From the NCBI RefSeq assembly GCF_030272615.1, contig NC_081406.1:234104396-234168395 (forward strand): a stretch of 64,000 nt of DNA. The letters are read 5' to 3'. The position numbers were made by a program, and so were the translations under genes. Shown in pieces: positions 36,224 through 47,423 of this stretch; within the stretch, counting starts at the first letter, position 1, and each line of letters starts with the position of its first letter. Below the pieces are notes generated by a model that worked only from the letters and a program-made list of their open reading frames with translations, was not told where the DNA came from and did no database searches. This DNA comes from Cryptomeria japonica (lineage: Eukaryota; Streptophyta; Pinopsida; Cupressales; Cupressaceae).

Positions 36224-37974
36224 TGTTGGACACAATGGATCATTGAGAGGGGGTGAATCAATGATTTAAATATTTTTTTACTTAATCAGAGCTATATCGA
36301 TTCAATATGAAATACATAAGATGTAGACTGGTTACCAAAGCAATGCACACAATGTGTGTAGTAGAAATAATTAGAGGATTAATACATCACATAGATGAAG
36401 ATGCAACACATAACACCAAATGTATGAGGAAAACCCAATGTGGGAAAAACCTCGGTGAGAATAATTGCTGGAGATCTTCTACTCCAATCCAACCTCACAA
36501 TAAAAGGATCTGATTACAAATTTTAGGGCACCAACCCAAGGAACACCAACCCCTAATTTATGATCACCAACTCAAAGGAGCACCAACCCCTACGCAATTT
36601 ATAGGCTACAACCTAAAGGAGATAGAACCCCTGCACTAAGTACCTACTTAGTGTAAACAATATGAAAAACTCAGATATACAAATGAGATCCTTGCTGCAA
36701 ATGAAGTTTTGCAACATTTCAAAGCTTTCAATATCAATTTCTATCTTATCGGTTTGTATCAACTTAGCACACACTGCACCTTAGCCTTCCTATTGGTTCT
36801 AACTCTCCTTAATCTTCTCTCCCTCTATTCTTCTGAATTCAAATCGCACTTGGTCACTCTCTATCAGGTACTGCTTCTTTCAGTTTGTCATCCCTCCATT
36901 CTAAGCTCACTTTGCCAATTTTTTCCTTACATCGGTTTACCCTACTTCTCCTTACTGGTACAATCTTCACTCACAAACACTTCAAGTATTTTTCTCTTCA
37001 TCTCTCAGACAAAAATTTCACTCTCTTATTTTTCCCTTTAGCAGTAGTAACTCTATCTATCTTAGGTTGCCATCTTTTTAAACTGAAGCTTTCCCGCCAA
37101 AAACTAATTCAAACAGAGGGCAGCTAAGGTTTCCTTCTTTCGATCAAATCTGCATCCAATCTATTCTGATTTGCCTTGGATCGCACACCTGCATTGGAGG
37201 AATAAGCCATCATGTGTTTTCCATCAATCCAAAATATGTTTACCAAAAATAAAAAACCTGACCTTGATTTACGGCCTTGAAATCTGTCGACTCATTTATG
37301 ACCCAACTATTTCCTTCTCGAGGTGCTCTTGCAATCTGATTTCCTTTCTTTGATCCAGGCACCAACAACTCCCTGATCTTTCTTTTTCGTTCATTCTTCC
37401 TTGAGCCACATCAATTTATTATCGACCCATGATTTGCGGCTATTTCATTTAATGTCGACTAATTGCTCCAACAACCTTGTCAATGGAAACTTCACCAACC
37501 TCTACATGCTTGCCACCTCAGCTACATGTGGCGTCACATTGACATACACTCATCTTACTGACACAAGATCAGTTTAAAATTGATCATTCATCAAAATCTT
37601 ACTGGCACAAGCCCTTACTGGTGAGACCTTCTCTTGCTGCTAACCAGTAGTGTATACTACACCGATAACACAACTTCAGCTCCGGTGGTTTGTGATCTCT
37701 TTGCCACTCTGCCTCTATATCACAAACATTATCACAAGAAAACAACCAACCTATATACCAATTAAAACTTGTCATGCCAACACAAAACTTCATATAACCT
37801 CTTACCAATGATGTCACTGACAGTCTTAATACCTACTTGTCTTCCACCATATCGGTTGATAAGCCTTAATGTTAATCTTCCTTATTCCTAATTAATCTTT
37901 TTCATACCAGGTTGATATAACTCTACCGGTAGCCTACAATACTAGTTGACATCTATGACAACTAAATGCCAACA
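36224..37974 (-). repeat. copia A 5' LTR, 1751 bp
   Basis: On the minus strand it starts TGTTGGCATTTAG at 37974 and ends TCCAACA at 36224, next to the PBS. It contains the U5-like motif shared by all copia LTRs here (GGTTTTTCCCACATTGGG on the minus strand, near 36453-36427) and repeated 'ggagcaccaacccct' segments (36536-36600). A TATA-like GATATAGAG lies near 37715 on the minus strand. The short frames at 36.7-37.4 kb are not genes. Confidence 0.9.
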
Positions 37975-39060
37975 ATCAGAAAACACATGAGATTTGGGAG
38001 AAGCTTGATGAAGAACAGAAATCGACACTGAGAGAAGGGAGAATCGATGTATTTTAAAATTTTAACTGTGTGTAAATACTAAAACTGCAAACTAGTTAAA
38101 GTCACACACAAACTAAACCACGATGCCAGATTTATGAGGAAAACCCAATGTGGGAAAAACATCAGTGAGAATAGTTACTAGAGTCTACTGCTCCAATCTA
38201 GGCTCATATCAAATAATAGTTTACAATCTTTAGGGTACCAACCTAAGGAGCACCAACCCAAGGAGCACCAACCCCTGAACTTTAGGGCACCAATAGAAGG
38301 AGCTCCTACCCCTAATTTTATGAACACCTACTCAAAGGAGCACCTACCCCTACTTTGATTAGCCACTCAAAGATTTACAATGATTGATCAAGTTTACAAA
38401 GCAATGACAAGACCTTGTTACAAATGAGTTTTGTAACACTTACAAATTTCTTATATCTTAAGAATGAATTTCTCTTCCTATTGGAGTTCCTTCTCTATTT
38501 CTTCTTTTTCCTTTGTCTCTTTTTCTTCCTCTATCTTTATTTCTTCTTCTCTTTTCTCTTTTCTTACTCTCCCTATTTTGGTGGATATCTCTATTTTCTC
38601 TCTACAACAACACTCTCTCTACTCTTGGTGGCAACACACCTTTCTTCAGCACACTCTGATCTGAGATGACTTGGTGAGATTTTTCAATTTCCACTTCTAT
38701 CTCTATTTCAAAAGCTACACCTACCAATGTAAAATGTTCTGACATCTATTACTTGATTCAATTCCACTTTGTACACATCAAAGATTTCTAATATTGCAAT
38801 CTTGAATATTTTATTCAAGTCAGTTGTCTTGGAGGTATGCACCTCTGGATATTTTTATTATATCTCCAAAATTTGATCTCATATTTGTCGGTTGTAGTAA
38901 ATGCATCCAATCTTTCTTGTGATCATTCTTTGTACATAGAGTACTGAGTCTAGTCATATTTCTTTGCCCAAAATGATCTAGAATCCTTCCTCGGGCCACA
39001 CAACTTGCTACAACTTGGTCACCATTAATGCGTTCACTATCCTCTATCGACATGCCCTAA
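37975..39060 (-). repeat. remnant of another copia LTR, minus orientation
   Basis: The flank of copia A. It shares with the copia A LTR the motif 'gaggaaaacccaatgtggg' (38136-38160) and repeated 'aaggagcaccaacccctg' blocks (38235-38360), so it is R/U5-like sequence of a related LTR. A pyrimidine-rich stretch (about 38465-38580) follows. The outer ends cannot be defined. The frames in the pyrimidine stretch are low-complexity artefacts. Confidence 0.6.
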
Positions 39061-39379
39061 AAATATCGACAACTACCATACTTGAATCCATTATCACCAA
39101 CTTTTAGATATCTCATTCATTCTTTGTCCACTAGGGAGCCTCATATATTCTTATTCTTTTTCCAGATCACATGGTCAAGGTCGGTTGGCCTCCACGTAAA
39201 TACCTTGTGTCAATCAGCATGCACAGGTGTCATCAAAAGTCTTCATAATTGACATCCAAGTCACTTGGTCAACCATAGTCAACTACCACATGGACTATCA
39301 TCCTTATCGGGCTGCCAACGTGTCGATTGAAACATGTCTAATGGTCATGATGCCCTTAACCTTTGTTGCTATGACATGG

Positions 39380-40135
39380 GGAGATGCACACAATTTTTCC
39401 TTTTAACTTGCCCCACATCATCATTCATATGCCCATTTTTCTCATGTGGGCTGGTGAGATGCATCATCTTTCTGCCTTAACTAACCCTGCGAGTTCCTCT
39501 TTACATCCATCTGCAAGATGTGGGATAGCGGGATCCTTCTTTCGCTTCATTGTCTTATCTCACGTGACCATTGCTCATATTACTTATCACTACGGGATAG
39601 TAGGATACATATCTTGTTCCACCTTGTGCTGCCTTGCATGACCATCTCTCCTCACTTTTGATGATGTGAGATAGTAGGAAGCTCGATTCCTGCCTTTGTC
39701 CTTTTCACCCCGCATGGTCACCATTCACACATCCATCATGCCATGGGATGGCAGGAAGCAACTCTTTCTTCTTCTTGTTCTACCCAACAAGGCCTCGAGT
39801 CTCAACACAAACAAGCCATAGGATAGCGAGGGGTTGTTATGCCCTACTTGAAATTATCCCACATGAACACCATGCACACAATTGTATGGTGTGGGATAGC
39901 GGGGGACACATATACCCTTGACTTTTCTTGTCCTGCATGATCACAAAAATCTTTCTCATCATGTCATAAAATAGTGGGGGATCTTCGACCTCAATTAAAC
40001 TCTTATCTCACACAATTAGTGCATCTTCCATCTCAACGCTATGGGGTTGTTGTAGATGATCTTTCCTTCATTCAAGTGTGATCCTGCATGGTCTCTTCCC
40101 TGCATCTGAACACATTGCGGGATTCACGAATACAT
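39380..40135. repeat. diverged 'gtgggatagcgggg' repeat field
   Basis: The phrase 'tgggatagcggg' or a variant recurs near 39520, 39590, 39670, 39745, 39825, 39892, 39968 and 40045 with neighbouring 'catgnnnaccattcacac' blocks, giving an irregular period of about 70-80 bp. It resembles a U3 enhancer-like array of an unidentified LTR. No gene is seen in 39060-40335. Confidence 0.6.
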
Positions 40136-40334
40136 GTAAACAAAAACAACTACTATCATGGCTCTCAACCCCAAATGGGGACTCGTTCACTGTGGCCAAC
40201 ATGTGAAGACGATGAATTTAGTCAAGACCCTGCAACATAACATGATGTATTATGTGTAATTGCACAACATAACCTACATGTTATACGCAACTTCTACCTA
40301 CTTCTCGACAACCGCTTGATATCCTTTAACATAA

Positions 40335-41000
40335 ATGAAAATAATTCCAATACTTGAGACCCTATATGAAGGAGATAAACATGTGAAAGTTGCTAAATTG
40401 TAGAGCTTTAAAGGAAATTATGAGTTACTGAGAATGGGAGAAGATGATAATATTTCATCCTTTATGGCTAAAGTGAATGAACATTAGATGCACTGGTGGA
40501 GTCCTTGAAGAAGATGAGATTATGGATAAAGTATTGAGATTATTGCCTCCTACCTATAAACATAAGGTTTTTTCTATTGATGAGATCTGAACTATAACAA
40601 CTGTGACAAGAGATATGCTGGTTGGTAAGCTTGCTTCTTTTGAACTGAGTGAACTTGGTGAATCACATGGATAAGATGAGACTACATTTAAAGCTATTGT
40701 ATCTAGGAAGCAAAAGTATGATTTGGGAGAAAGTTCAACTAGGGTTTCGAGATATCAAAGAGATATGAGAGCGATGGAAGAACAAGAAAGAGAATTGGAT
40801 GAGCTTGAAGCACTTATTGCCAGAAGATTCCCTAATGGAGCCGATAAGTATGAAGCTAAGTTACCTTTGAAATATTTTTCTTGCAATAAGATTGGTCATT
40901 TTTTTTCTAGGTGTCTTGAAAGAGAAGAAAGGGTGTCAAAGTATGATAAGCCCTACAAGCCTAATCGCAAGTATATATAAGAGAAGAAGTGTTATTATGC
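40335..41000 (+). pseudogene. copia C2 gag (C-terminal part)
   Basis: UBN2-type gag starting inside the domain: ETLYEGDKHVKVAKL, GNYELLRMGEDDNISSFMAKV, then stops and a frameshift. The frame 40723-40980 carries a zinc knuckle remnant FSCNKIGHFFSRC, in which the first Cys of CX2CX4HX4C is Tyr. The N-terminus is absent because the element is truncated at about 40335. Confidence 0.8.
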
Positions 41001-41013
41001 TGCTGACTAAGGT

Positions 41014-41234
41014 GTGACAAATGAGGAGCCCAAGAAAGGGAATTCTAAATATGAATTTGTGTTCATTTCTATCAAGGAAGATGAGCCAGTACCTATTGAT
41101 TCTATAAGCCGCATTGTTGAAGACAAATCCTTGGCTACTAAAATTGATGAGAAAGATGAATGGGTGATTGACAATGATTGTTCAGATCACATGACAGGTG
41201 ATAAGGGTAAATTTGTGAGTATGGAGAAGTATGA
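41014..41234 (+). pseudogene. copia C2 protease, left part
   Basis: Reads EWVIDNDCSDHMTGDKGKF. The catalytic triad D-S-G is D-N-D, so the enzyme is dead. The frame then meets the target site of the solo LTR at 41240; on the other side the same domain resumes (GGVVRFGDNKSC at about 42428) and leads to HNIDDVLYVEGLKHNLLSV. Confidence 0.85.
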
Positions 41235-41239
41235 TGGCG

Positions 41240-42425
41240 TGTTGGCCATTTGGTGGAATTGATTATGTGTTGCATTGATGTTTTGTCATTGATGCCAACA
41301 TTAGTTGTTTGGATGCTTTACTGACACCCTTTTGGTCTTGATAGGTTAAGTGGTTTCTGGTTAAATTGGATTTAGCATTATCCGGTAGGCTCTGGTATAG
41401 TCTAGTGATGGAATTAGCTTGTTCATGATACTTATACTCATATTTTGCTAGTTGGTTTTGGTCTGGAGATCAGATACTATCCTGCTTTCTTAGAAGATTG
41501 GTTTCTGGTTCCGCCGTGGGTTTCACCGACAGAGATTTTGATGGAGATCTTTGATGAATTGCATAAGTGGTGTTGGTATAGGTTTTGATGGGGTTTCAAG
41601 ATGTTGTTGGTGAGCACGTTCGAGACTTCATGGTTGGAGATTATTATTGAAGCGTACGGACCTATACATGGTCCCGATTGATCTAGGTTATGGACCAACT
41701 TTAATGTAACATGTGGATAGGACCTATTAATGTATTTTTGAGATTTCTTATTTGTTGATATTATTTATTTGGTCTAAGGCCGACATGGTTTGTAATTATG
41801 TAATTAGTTTATTGTCTGGTGGCCGACCTGATTGTTTATGGTCGAGGGTTTGTATATATAGATGTAAGATCTTCTTGTAGATCATCATGGTTAATGTTAG
41901 AGGTCATGGTCAAGGAATGTAATATGCAAATAATGTAATATCATTCAGGAAGAGGAGTTGGAGATCAAATTGGGTATTGAGATTAACCAGAACTGTACTC
42001 AAGCATAGGAGATGCTATCTTTTGAAGTTCAACATTACTCCGGATTGTAGTTTGGATTTCTATGTAGTTAGTGAGGCTCCTTTTCTGATGAGCAGTGCAC
42101 TCTAGGCTGGTGGCCTTCTTGCAAATGTAGGACCCTCAATTGTAATTCACATACTTACTGCAGAAGTATTATCTAACTGTGGGAAGGCTTCCCACCATGG
42201 TTTTTCCCTTTACTGGGTTTTCCACATACAAATATTGGTTTTATGTGGATGGCTTTTATTCTGTGATTATTTCTTATTCTTAATTGGTTTATCTGCTATT
42301 CCAGTATTAATGTTTTGGGCTCCGGTATTAAAGTTTAAATTGCTAATGGTTCCTGTAATCCATGACAAGTGATTCACCCCCACCCCCCCTCTCAGTTGTC
42401 TTCCACTTATTTGAACTATCTAGCA
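41240..42425 (+). mobile_element. solo copia LTR, 1186 bp, in copia C2
   Basis: Begins TGTTGGCCATTTGG, ends CTATCTAGCA, with flanks TGGCG (41235-41239) and TGGTG (42426-42430), one mismatch. Removing it restores the D-G-G-V-V-R-F-G-D continuity of the host protease region. It has a TATA box TATATATAG (41853-41860), two GCCGAC elements (41779 and 41822), the U5-like motif at 42199-42228 and the 'attcacccccacc' end typical of copia LTRs. Confidence 0.9.
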
Positions 42426-43570
42426 TGGTGGTGTGGTAAGATTTGGAGACAACAAATCTTGTGTTCAATCCATGGTAGATATTATATTTCTCTTGATGGT
42501 AAGCATAATATTGATGATGTTTTGTATGTTGAAGGTTTGAAGCATAATCTTTTGAGTGTAAGATAGATGGTGGATAAGGGATATGATTTACAATTAAAGA
42601 ATGGGAAATTCAAGATATTGAATAGCTTCGGTATAGAAATTGCATCAGGAACTAAAACTAAAGGTAATATCTTTCATCTGAATGCTGGTGAGAAAATTTG
42701 TTTAATTGCTCAAATTGATGAGAGTTGGTTGTTGCATAGGAGAATGTGTCATGTTAAATTTGATTGCACAATTAAGATAAGTTCTACTCAAGATTTTAGA
42801 GATTTTCCTAAGATAGTGAAGCCTACTAATTTGGTATGTAAAGAATGTCAAATGGGAAAGAAAAAAACAATTTTATTGAAGAGAAAATTGTATACATCTA
42901 ATGGGTTATTAGATCTCATGCATATTGATTTATGTGGACCTTGTAGAGTGAGAATCTTACAAGGTGATAGATACTTTATATTGTTGATTGATGACTATTC
43001 CAAAATGGTTTGGGTCACTTTTCTAAGGGAGAAATATGAAGCACTGGAGAAATTCAAAATATTCAAAACTAAAGTGGAGACAAAGACACGATTGAAGCTA
43101 AAGTATTTAAGATCATATAGAGGAGGATAATTCACTTCTGGTGAGTTTAATTCATTTTGTGAAGAGCATGGAAACATGAGACAGTTGTCTGCTTCATGAA
43201 CCCCTCAACAGAATGGAGTTGTTGAAAGGAAGAACATAATTGTTTTGGATGCTACTTGGACTATGATGATCAAAGGAAATGTTTTTCATATCAATTGGAG
43301 AGAAGTTGTTAGCATTGTTGTGTACACATTCAACCAGGTGCATAGAAAAGGTGATTTCGATAAGACCGCTTATGAATTGTAGTTTGGTCATGTTCTTATA
43401 GTTAGATATTTCAAAATCTTTGGAAGAAAATGTTATATCAAAAGAGATGAGGATATAGGAAAATTTGATGCAAGATGTGATGAAGGAATATTTTTTGGAT
43501 ATTCTACTAAGAGAAAAGCTTACCAATGTTACAACAAAAGGCTGAAGAAAATAGTGGAAAGTGATAATGT
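42426..43570 (+). pseudogene. copia C2 end of protease and integrase
   Basis: After the protease tail, 42567-43130 is a 187-codon frame with GAG-pre-integrase (WLLHRRMCH, later CKEC) and the integrase core: first Asp present (MHIDLCGPC), second changed to Tyr (LRSYRGG followed by a stop), Glu present in NGVVERKN after further stops. The tail FGRKCYIKRDED and CDEGIFFGYSTK follows at about 43420-43520. It corresponds domain by domain to the integrase of copia A. Confidence 0.87.
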
Positions 43571-43578
43571 GAAGGTAG

Positions 43579-44772
43579 ATGAGAATCATGGGAAGCAAAT
43601 CAGAGCAAGCAAATATGAATAGTGATGATCTAGATGTTAATTCTAAGCAAGTGCAGACTCCAAGCATAAAACAAAGTGATATGGTAGAGATAGTAAATGT
43701 AGATGTTTCTAGCGGTGAAGAAGTTCAAGAGATCGAGAATCAGAATAATCAGAAGACACCCAGGTATGTAAGATTAAATCATTCAGAGAATCAAATTATT
43801 GGTGATAAAAATAAAGGTGTAATGACTAGGAGAAGAATTGCTACTGAAGAGACATGTCAGATTTCAAAAATTAAGCCTAAAGATGTTGGCAAAGCCTATA
43901 AAGATAAGAACCTGGTAAAATCTATGGAAGAAGAGTTACATTAGATTGAGAAGAACAATACATGGGAACTTGTTATGAGACCAAAAGACAAGAATGCAAT
44001 TGGTACTAAATGGGTATTCGAGAATAAGATGAATGAAATACGAGAAGTTGTCAGAAATAAAGAAAGACTTGTATGTAAAGGATATTCATAAATAGAAGGT
44101 ATTGATTTTGAGGATACTTTTTCTTTGGTAGCTAGAATTGAAGATGTTAGACTATTTCTTTCATATGTTGTTCATAAGAAATTCAAGGTATATTAGATGG
44201 ATGTGAAGTCAACCTTTTTGAATGGTTAATTGGAAGAGGAAGTCTACATTGAGCAACCGAGTGGATTTTCACTGAAAAATTAAGGAGACATGGTATGTAG
44301 ATTGAAGAAAGCATTGTATGGTCTTAAACAAGCCCCTAGAGCTTAGTACACCAAATTCGATAGGTATTTGATGAAGCTGGGATTTTGTAAAGGTACTACT
44401 AATAGTAACTTATACTTCAATATTGATAATGATAATATTTTTATAGTTGAAGTTTTTGTTGACATTATTTTTGGAGGAGATGATGATTTGAGTAAGAGGT
44501 TTTCCGATGATATGCAAAAACAATTTAAGATGTCTATGATAGGTAAAATGAAGTTCTTTCTAGGACTACAAATTACACAGACTGCTAAAGGCATTTTCAT
44601 ATTACAATCTAAGTATGTAAAAGAATTAATGAAGAAGTTTGGGCTAGATGATTCCAAACTTGTTGGAATGCCTATGGTAACTGGATGCAAGATGTCAAAT
44701 TATGATGAATCTCCGAAGGCTAATCAGACCTTGTATAGATCTATGATTGGTAAACTTCTTTATTTGACTTAG
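43579..44772 (+). pseudogene. copia C2 reverse transcriptase with preceding linker
   Basis: The linker 43579-43944 is acidic and hydrophilic. RT signatures follow with stops: NNTWELVMRP, GTKWVFENKM, YIEQPSGF, LKKALYGLKQAPRA. The catalytic box is damaged: where the family has YVDDIIFG, this copy has FVDIIFG, one Asp missing. 44368-44772 is a 134-codon open piece ending LYRSMIGKLLYLT. Confidence 0.9.
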
Positions 44773-45405
44773 ACTAGGCCTGACATTATGAATGTTGTAT
44801 GTCTTGTTGCAATATTCCAGGCTGATCCTAAGGAAAGTCATGTTACTGCTATAAAGAGGATATTCAAATATTTGAAGGGAATAGTGGATTACAGTTTGTG
44901 GTATCTGAAGAATGATGATTTCATTTTGAATGCTTATACATATGTTGATTGGGCTAGTGATGTGGATGACAATAAGAGCACTACCGGTAGACCATTCTTT
45001 CTAGGAAAGAAGCTGATTGCATAGGAAAGTAAGAAACAAGATACTACTTCTTTATCTACTGCATAACTTGAATACATTATTGTTGCTAGCAACTATACTT
45101 AGGTAATTTGGATGAAGAAGATGTTGAAGGATATTAGAGTTATTTATAATGAGCCTAATATTATATATTATGACAATTCTAGTGCGATTAATATTTCTAA
45201 GAATTCGGTGTTGCATTCTAAGACAAAACATATATCTATCAAGTTTCATTTCTTCAAAGAGAAGGTGGTAGAGAAAGAAGTTAGATTGGAGTATATATCT
45301 ACGAAGGAACAGATTGCTGATATCTTCACAAAGCCTTTGCCTATAGATACATTTGTTTATCTAAGAGAGAAGTTAGGGGTGATTTCCCCTCTTGTTGTGA
45401 ACTAG
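44773..45405 (+). pseudogene. copia C2 RNase H
   Basis: TRPDIMNVVCLV, IFKYLKGIVDYSLWY, YVDWASDVDDNKSTTG, then after stops YYDNSSAINISKN, HSKTKHISIKFHF and the pol end QIADIFTKPLP. The stop codon after PLVVN at 45403-45405 is the natural end. The catalytic Asp of the first strand (YVDWA) and the DNSSA Asp are present; three TAG/TAA codons interrupt. Confidence 0.88.
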
Positions 45406-45717
45406 ATGCATTGAGTTGCATTGATTTGGTGGACTTCATAGTCTTATTCTAATATCTAGATTGATGAGTGTGTGCTGCTACTTAGGAGGAGTAGTTAGTG
45501 TGTGATTTAGTTGTTCAAATTTGTTGATTTGGAGAGAGAATAATTATTTTTATGTGTCTTTGGCATTATTTTAAAAGGGAGAGAGATGCATGTGAAAAAC
45601 TCTCTTATCTATCTTCAGTAATGAGTTGTGTGTGCATGATATCAGGGGGAGATCACTGGAGTTGATTTCTTTCTTTTCATTGATTATTTTTCACATTCAT
45701 ATGTTTCCATCAATGCC

Positions 45718-45729
45718 ATTGGGGGAGAT
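45718..45729 (+). other. copia C2 polypurine tract
   Basis: TTGGGGGAGATT immediately before the 3' LTR start at 45730, preceded by 'catcaatgcca' exactly as in copia A. Confidence 0.8.
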
Positions 45730-46266
45730 TGTTGTATCTTAGAGTTGTTGTCATTGATGTCAACATATTCTTGTGTTGTTGTGATCTTGTGTTGCAAAGA
45801 TTTGAGTTGGTTTGGTTGCAGATATGCTGATGTGGTTTAATGGGTTTTGAGATGCTTATCTTTAGTTTATTTAGTATGAGTTTCAGTGTTTTGAAAGATG
45901 ATTGGGTCGAGTGATGTGATCCGGTGTGATTGTTGGTTTTTTTGTTGGTTCTATATTGCAAAGTTGTGATTTCTAGTTTTTGTTGCTCTAAAATTGATTC
46001 CATGTGTTATGAGGATTTTGGAGAGTGTTTGGGATGCTCATGTGTGTCCTCAGTTTGGATGGTTCATGATTTGGAACTTCACAAGCATATCTTTTAGTTT
46101 GTTAGTAAGTGTTCTTGAGCTTCGATGGTGAAATAATGATGATTCTAGTTATCTTGGTTGTTGTGGTGATTGCAGAAGAATTCATGTTGCTTATTGATGT
46201 TCTTTGATAGTGTTCTATGCATTCAATGGTCCGTATTGATTGTGGTGTATGGTATTAAAGATTTTA

Positions 46267-46599
46267 TGTAATGCCCTGCCAGGAACCCTAAAGGAAAACA
46301 ACACAACTAGGCAACTAAAGGGTGAAATAATTTTTTTTTAAAGACTAAGTGCATTAGCTACAGCCATTGCATGTTTAATAACACAACAAAAGTCTAACAT
46401 ATGATTTCCTAAGGGTTACCAACAAAGATTAATTCATAGATTATATTAACACCATAGTTAATCCAATTGTCCATTTAACTAGATAAAGCATGAAATAATG
46501 TCATATAAGTTTGAATAACACATCATGGTAATGTATCCACTGAAAGTAAACAATAATAAAATATGAGTCTAATAAGTTCAAATGAGGAAGGGTACTACA
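46267..46599. mobile_element. 333-bp mini-LTR (TGTAATGCCC...GGTACTACA)
   Basis: Ends TGTAATGCCCTGCC and GGGTACTACA match the end type of the 4258-bp LTR at 20383-24640, and it is flanked by the perfect duplication TTTTA (46262-46266 and 46600-46604). No ORF. It is either a short LTR family or a heavily deleted solo LTR. Its insertion explains why the copia C2 LTR looks too long. Confidence 0.85.
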
Positions 46600-47135
46600 T
46601 TTTATTGGTCCGATGGTATTCTTCATGTTATACGAGTTTCTGGCCACCCATATGGATATTGCATATTGTAGATGATCTTGGTGAGTTATTTGGTAGTGTT
46701 GCATGTTCGAGGATTTGATTTGGGTCCATTCTATGTCCTTGTTGATATTGTATTGATCTAGTTATTGATTTATGTATTATGTGATGTAGATTTGTAATTA
46801 GGTCCTATGTGTTGAGCCGACCTTAGAGTTAGGGTTTATGATCTGTATAAATAATTGATGTAATCATGTAAGATCTTTGTCTACAATTGTATTTATGATC
46901 TATGAGATTATTGTATGTGTGAACAAGTGAATTGATCATTTGGTAGTGTGGAAGAGTAGAGAAGTGTTGCTATGCAGAAAATGTTCTTAACCAAAAATGT
47001 GATCAGGCATTTGGAAATGCTAAATTCTTTCAGTTCATGTAATCTAGATTGTTGTTCGATGTTTGTAAGGTAGTGAGCCTTCCCAAGGCTGTATCCTTTT
47101 GTTGTTTTGAGTAGTGAACTCTAGGTAGTGTGCCT

Positions 47136-47179
47136 GAATACATGTGCATTCACCATTGAATACATGTGCATTCACCATT
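47136..47179. repeat. 22-bp tandem duplication
   Basis: Two adjacent perfect copies of a 22-bp unit starting 'gaatacatgtgcattcacc', inside the copia C2 3' LTR. Confidence 0.92.
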
Positions 47180-47423
47180 GTAATATTTTCACATACTACT
47201 GCAGAGTATCATGTTATTGTGAGTAGGATCCCACCGTGGTTTTTCCCTTAACTAGGTTTTCCACATCAAAAATTTGTGTGTTATGCGTGCTATTGATGTG
47301 GTGATTATCTTTACTATAGTTGTTCATGATCAAATCCAAAGTTAAGGTTAATTTGTTTAAGTTTGGTGAAAATTGATTCACCTCCCCCCCCTCTCATTTT
47401 TCCTGCATTGTTGTTTCCAATAG

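Larger units (their letters stand above)
1..37974 (-). mobile_element. Ty1/copia retrotransposon 'copia A', interrupted by gypsy B
   Basis: Outermost layer of the nest. It reads on the minus strand from a 5' LTR (36224-37974) through a PBS (36210-36221) into gag, then, after a 30.5 kb insertion, through gag, protease, integrase, RT and RNase H (5592 down to 750), a polypurine tract and a 3' LTR that runs off the window. The order PR-INT-RT-RNH is diagnostic of copia. About 7.5 kb of the span belongs to the element itself. All domains carry stops or frameshifts and at least two catalytic aspartates are replaced, so it is dead. The two LTRs, aligned by eye over the first few hundred bases, differ at roughly one site in seven, so it is old. 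Confidence 0.9.
40335..47422 (+). mobile_element. 5'-truncated Ty1/copia element 'copia C2'
   Basis: Plus-strand gag, protease, integrase, RT, RNase H, polypurine tract and 3' LTR are present; the 5' LTR, PBS and gag start are missing, the sequence entering gag in mid-domain (ETLYEGD at about 40354). It is interrupted by a solo LTR (41240-42425) and a 333-bp mini-LTR in its 3' LTR. Dozens of stops, many at positions where the family has Gln or Trp, show long decay. Confidence 0.9.
45730..47422 (+). repeat. copia C2 3' LTR (1355 bp without the nested mini-LTR)
   Basis: Starts TGTTGTATCTTAGAG, ends near 47422 with TTTCCAATA, where CA appears mutated to TA. It contains a TATA box TATAAATAA (46846-46854), one GCCGAC upstream of it (46816-46821), the U5-like motif (47238-47266), a 22-bp tandem duplication (47136-47179) and the 'gattcacctcccc' end. 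Confidence 0.85.

Noticed and set aside
36709-37353. Plus-strand frames that look like a small membrane protein
   Set aside because: They lie inside the copia A 5' LTR, antisense to it. The hydrophobic composition comes from T-rich sequence.
38415-38669. Frames rich in Phe, Leu and Ser
   Set aside because: Low-complexity pyrimidine tract; two overlapping frames are open for the same composition reason.
39380-40135. A CRISPR-like or centromeric satellite array
   Set aside because: Units are irregular in length and sequence, few in number, and the genome is plainly eukaryotic.
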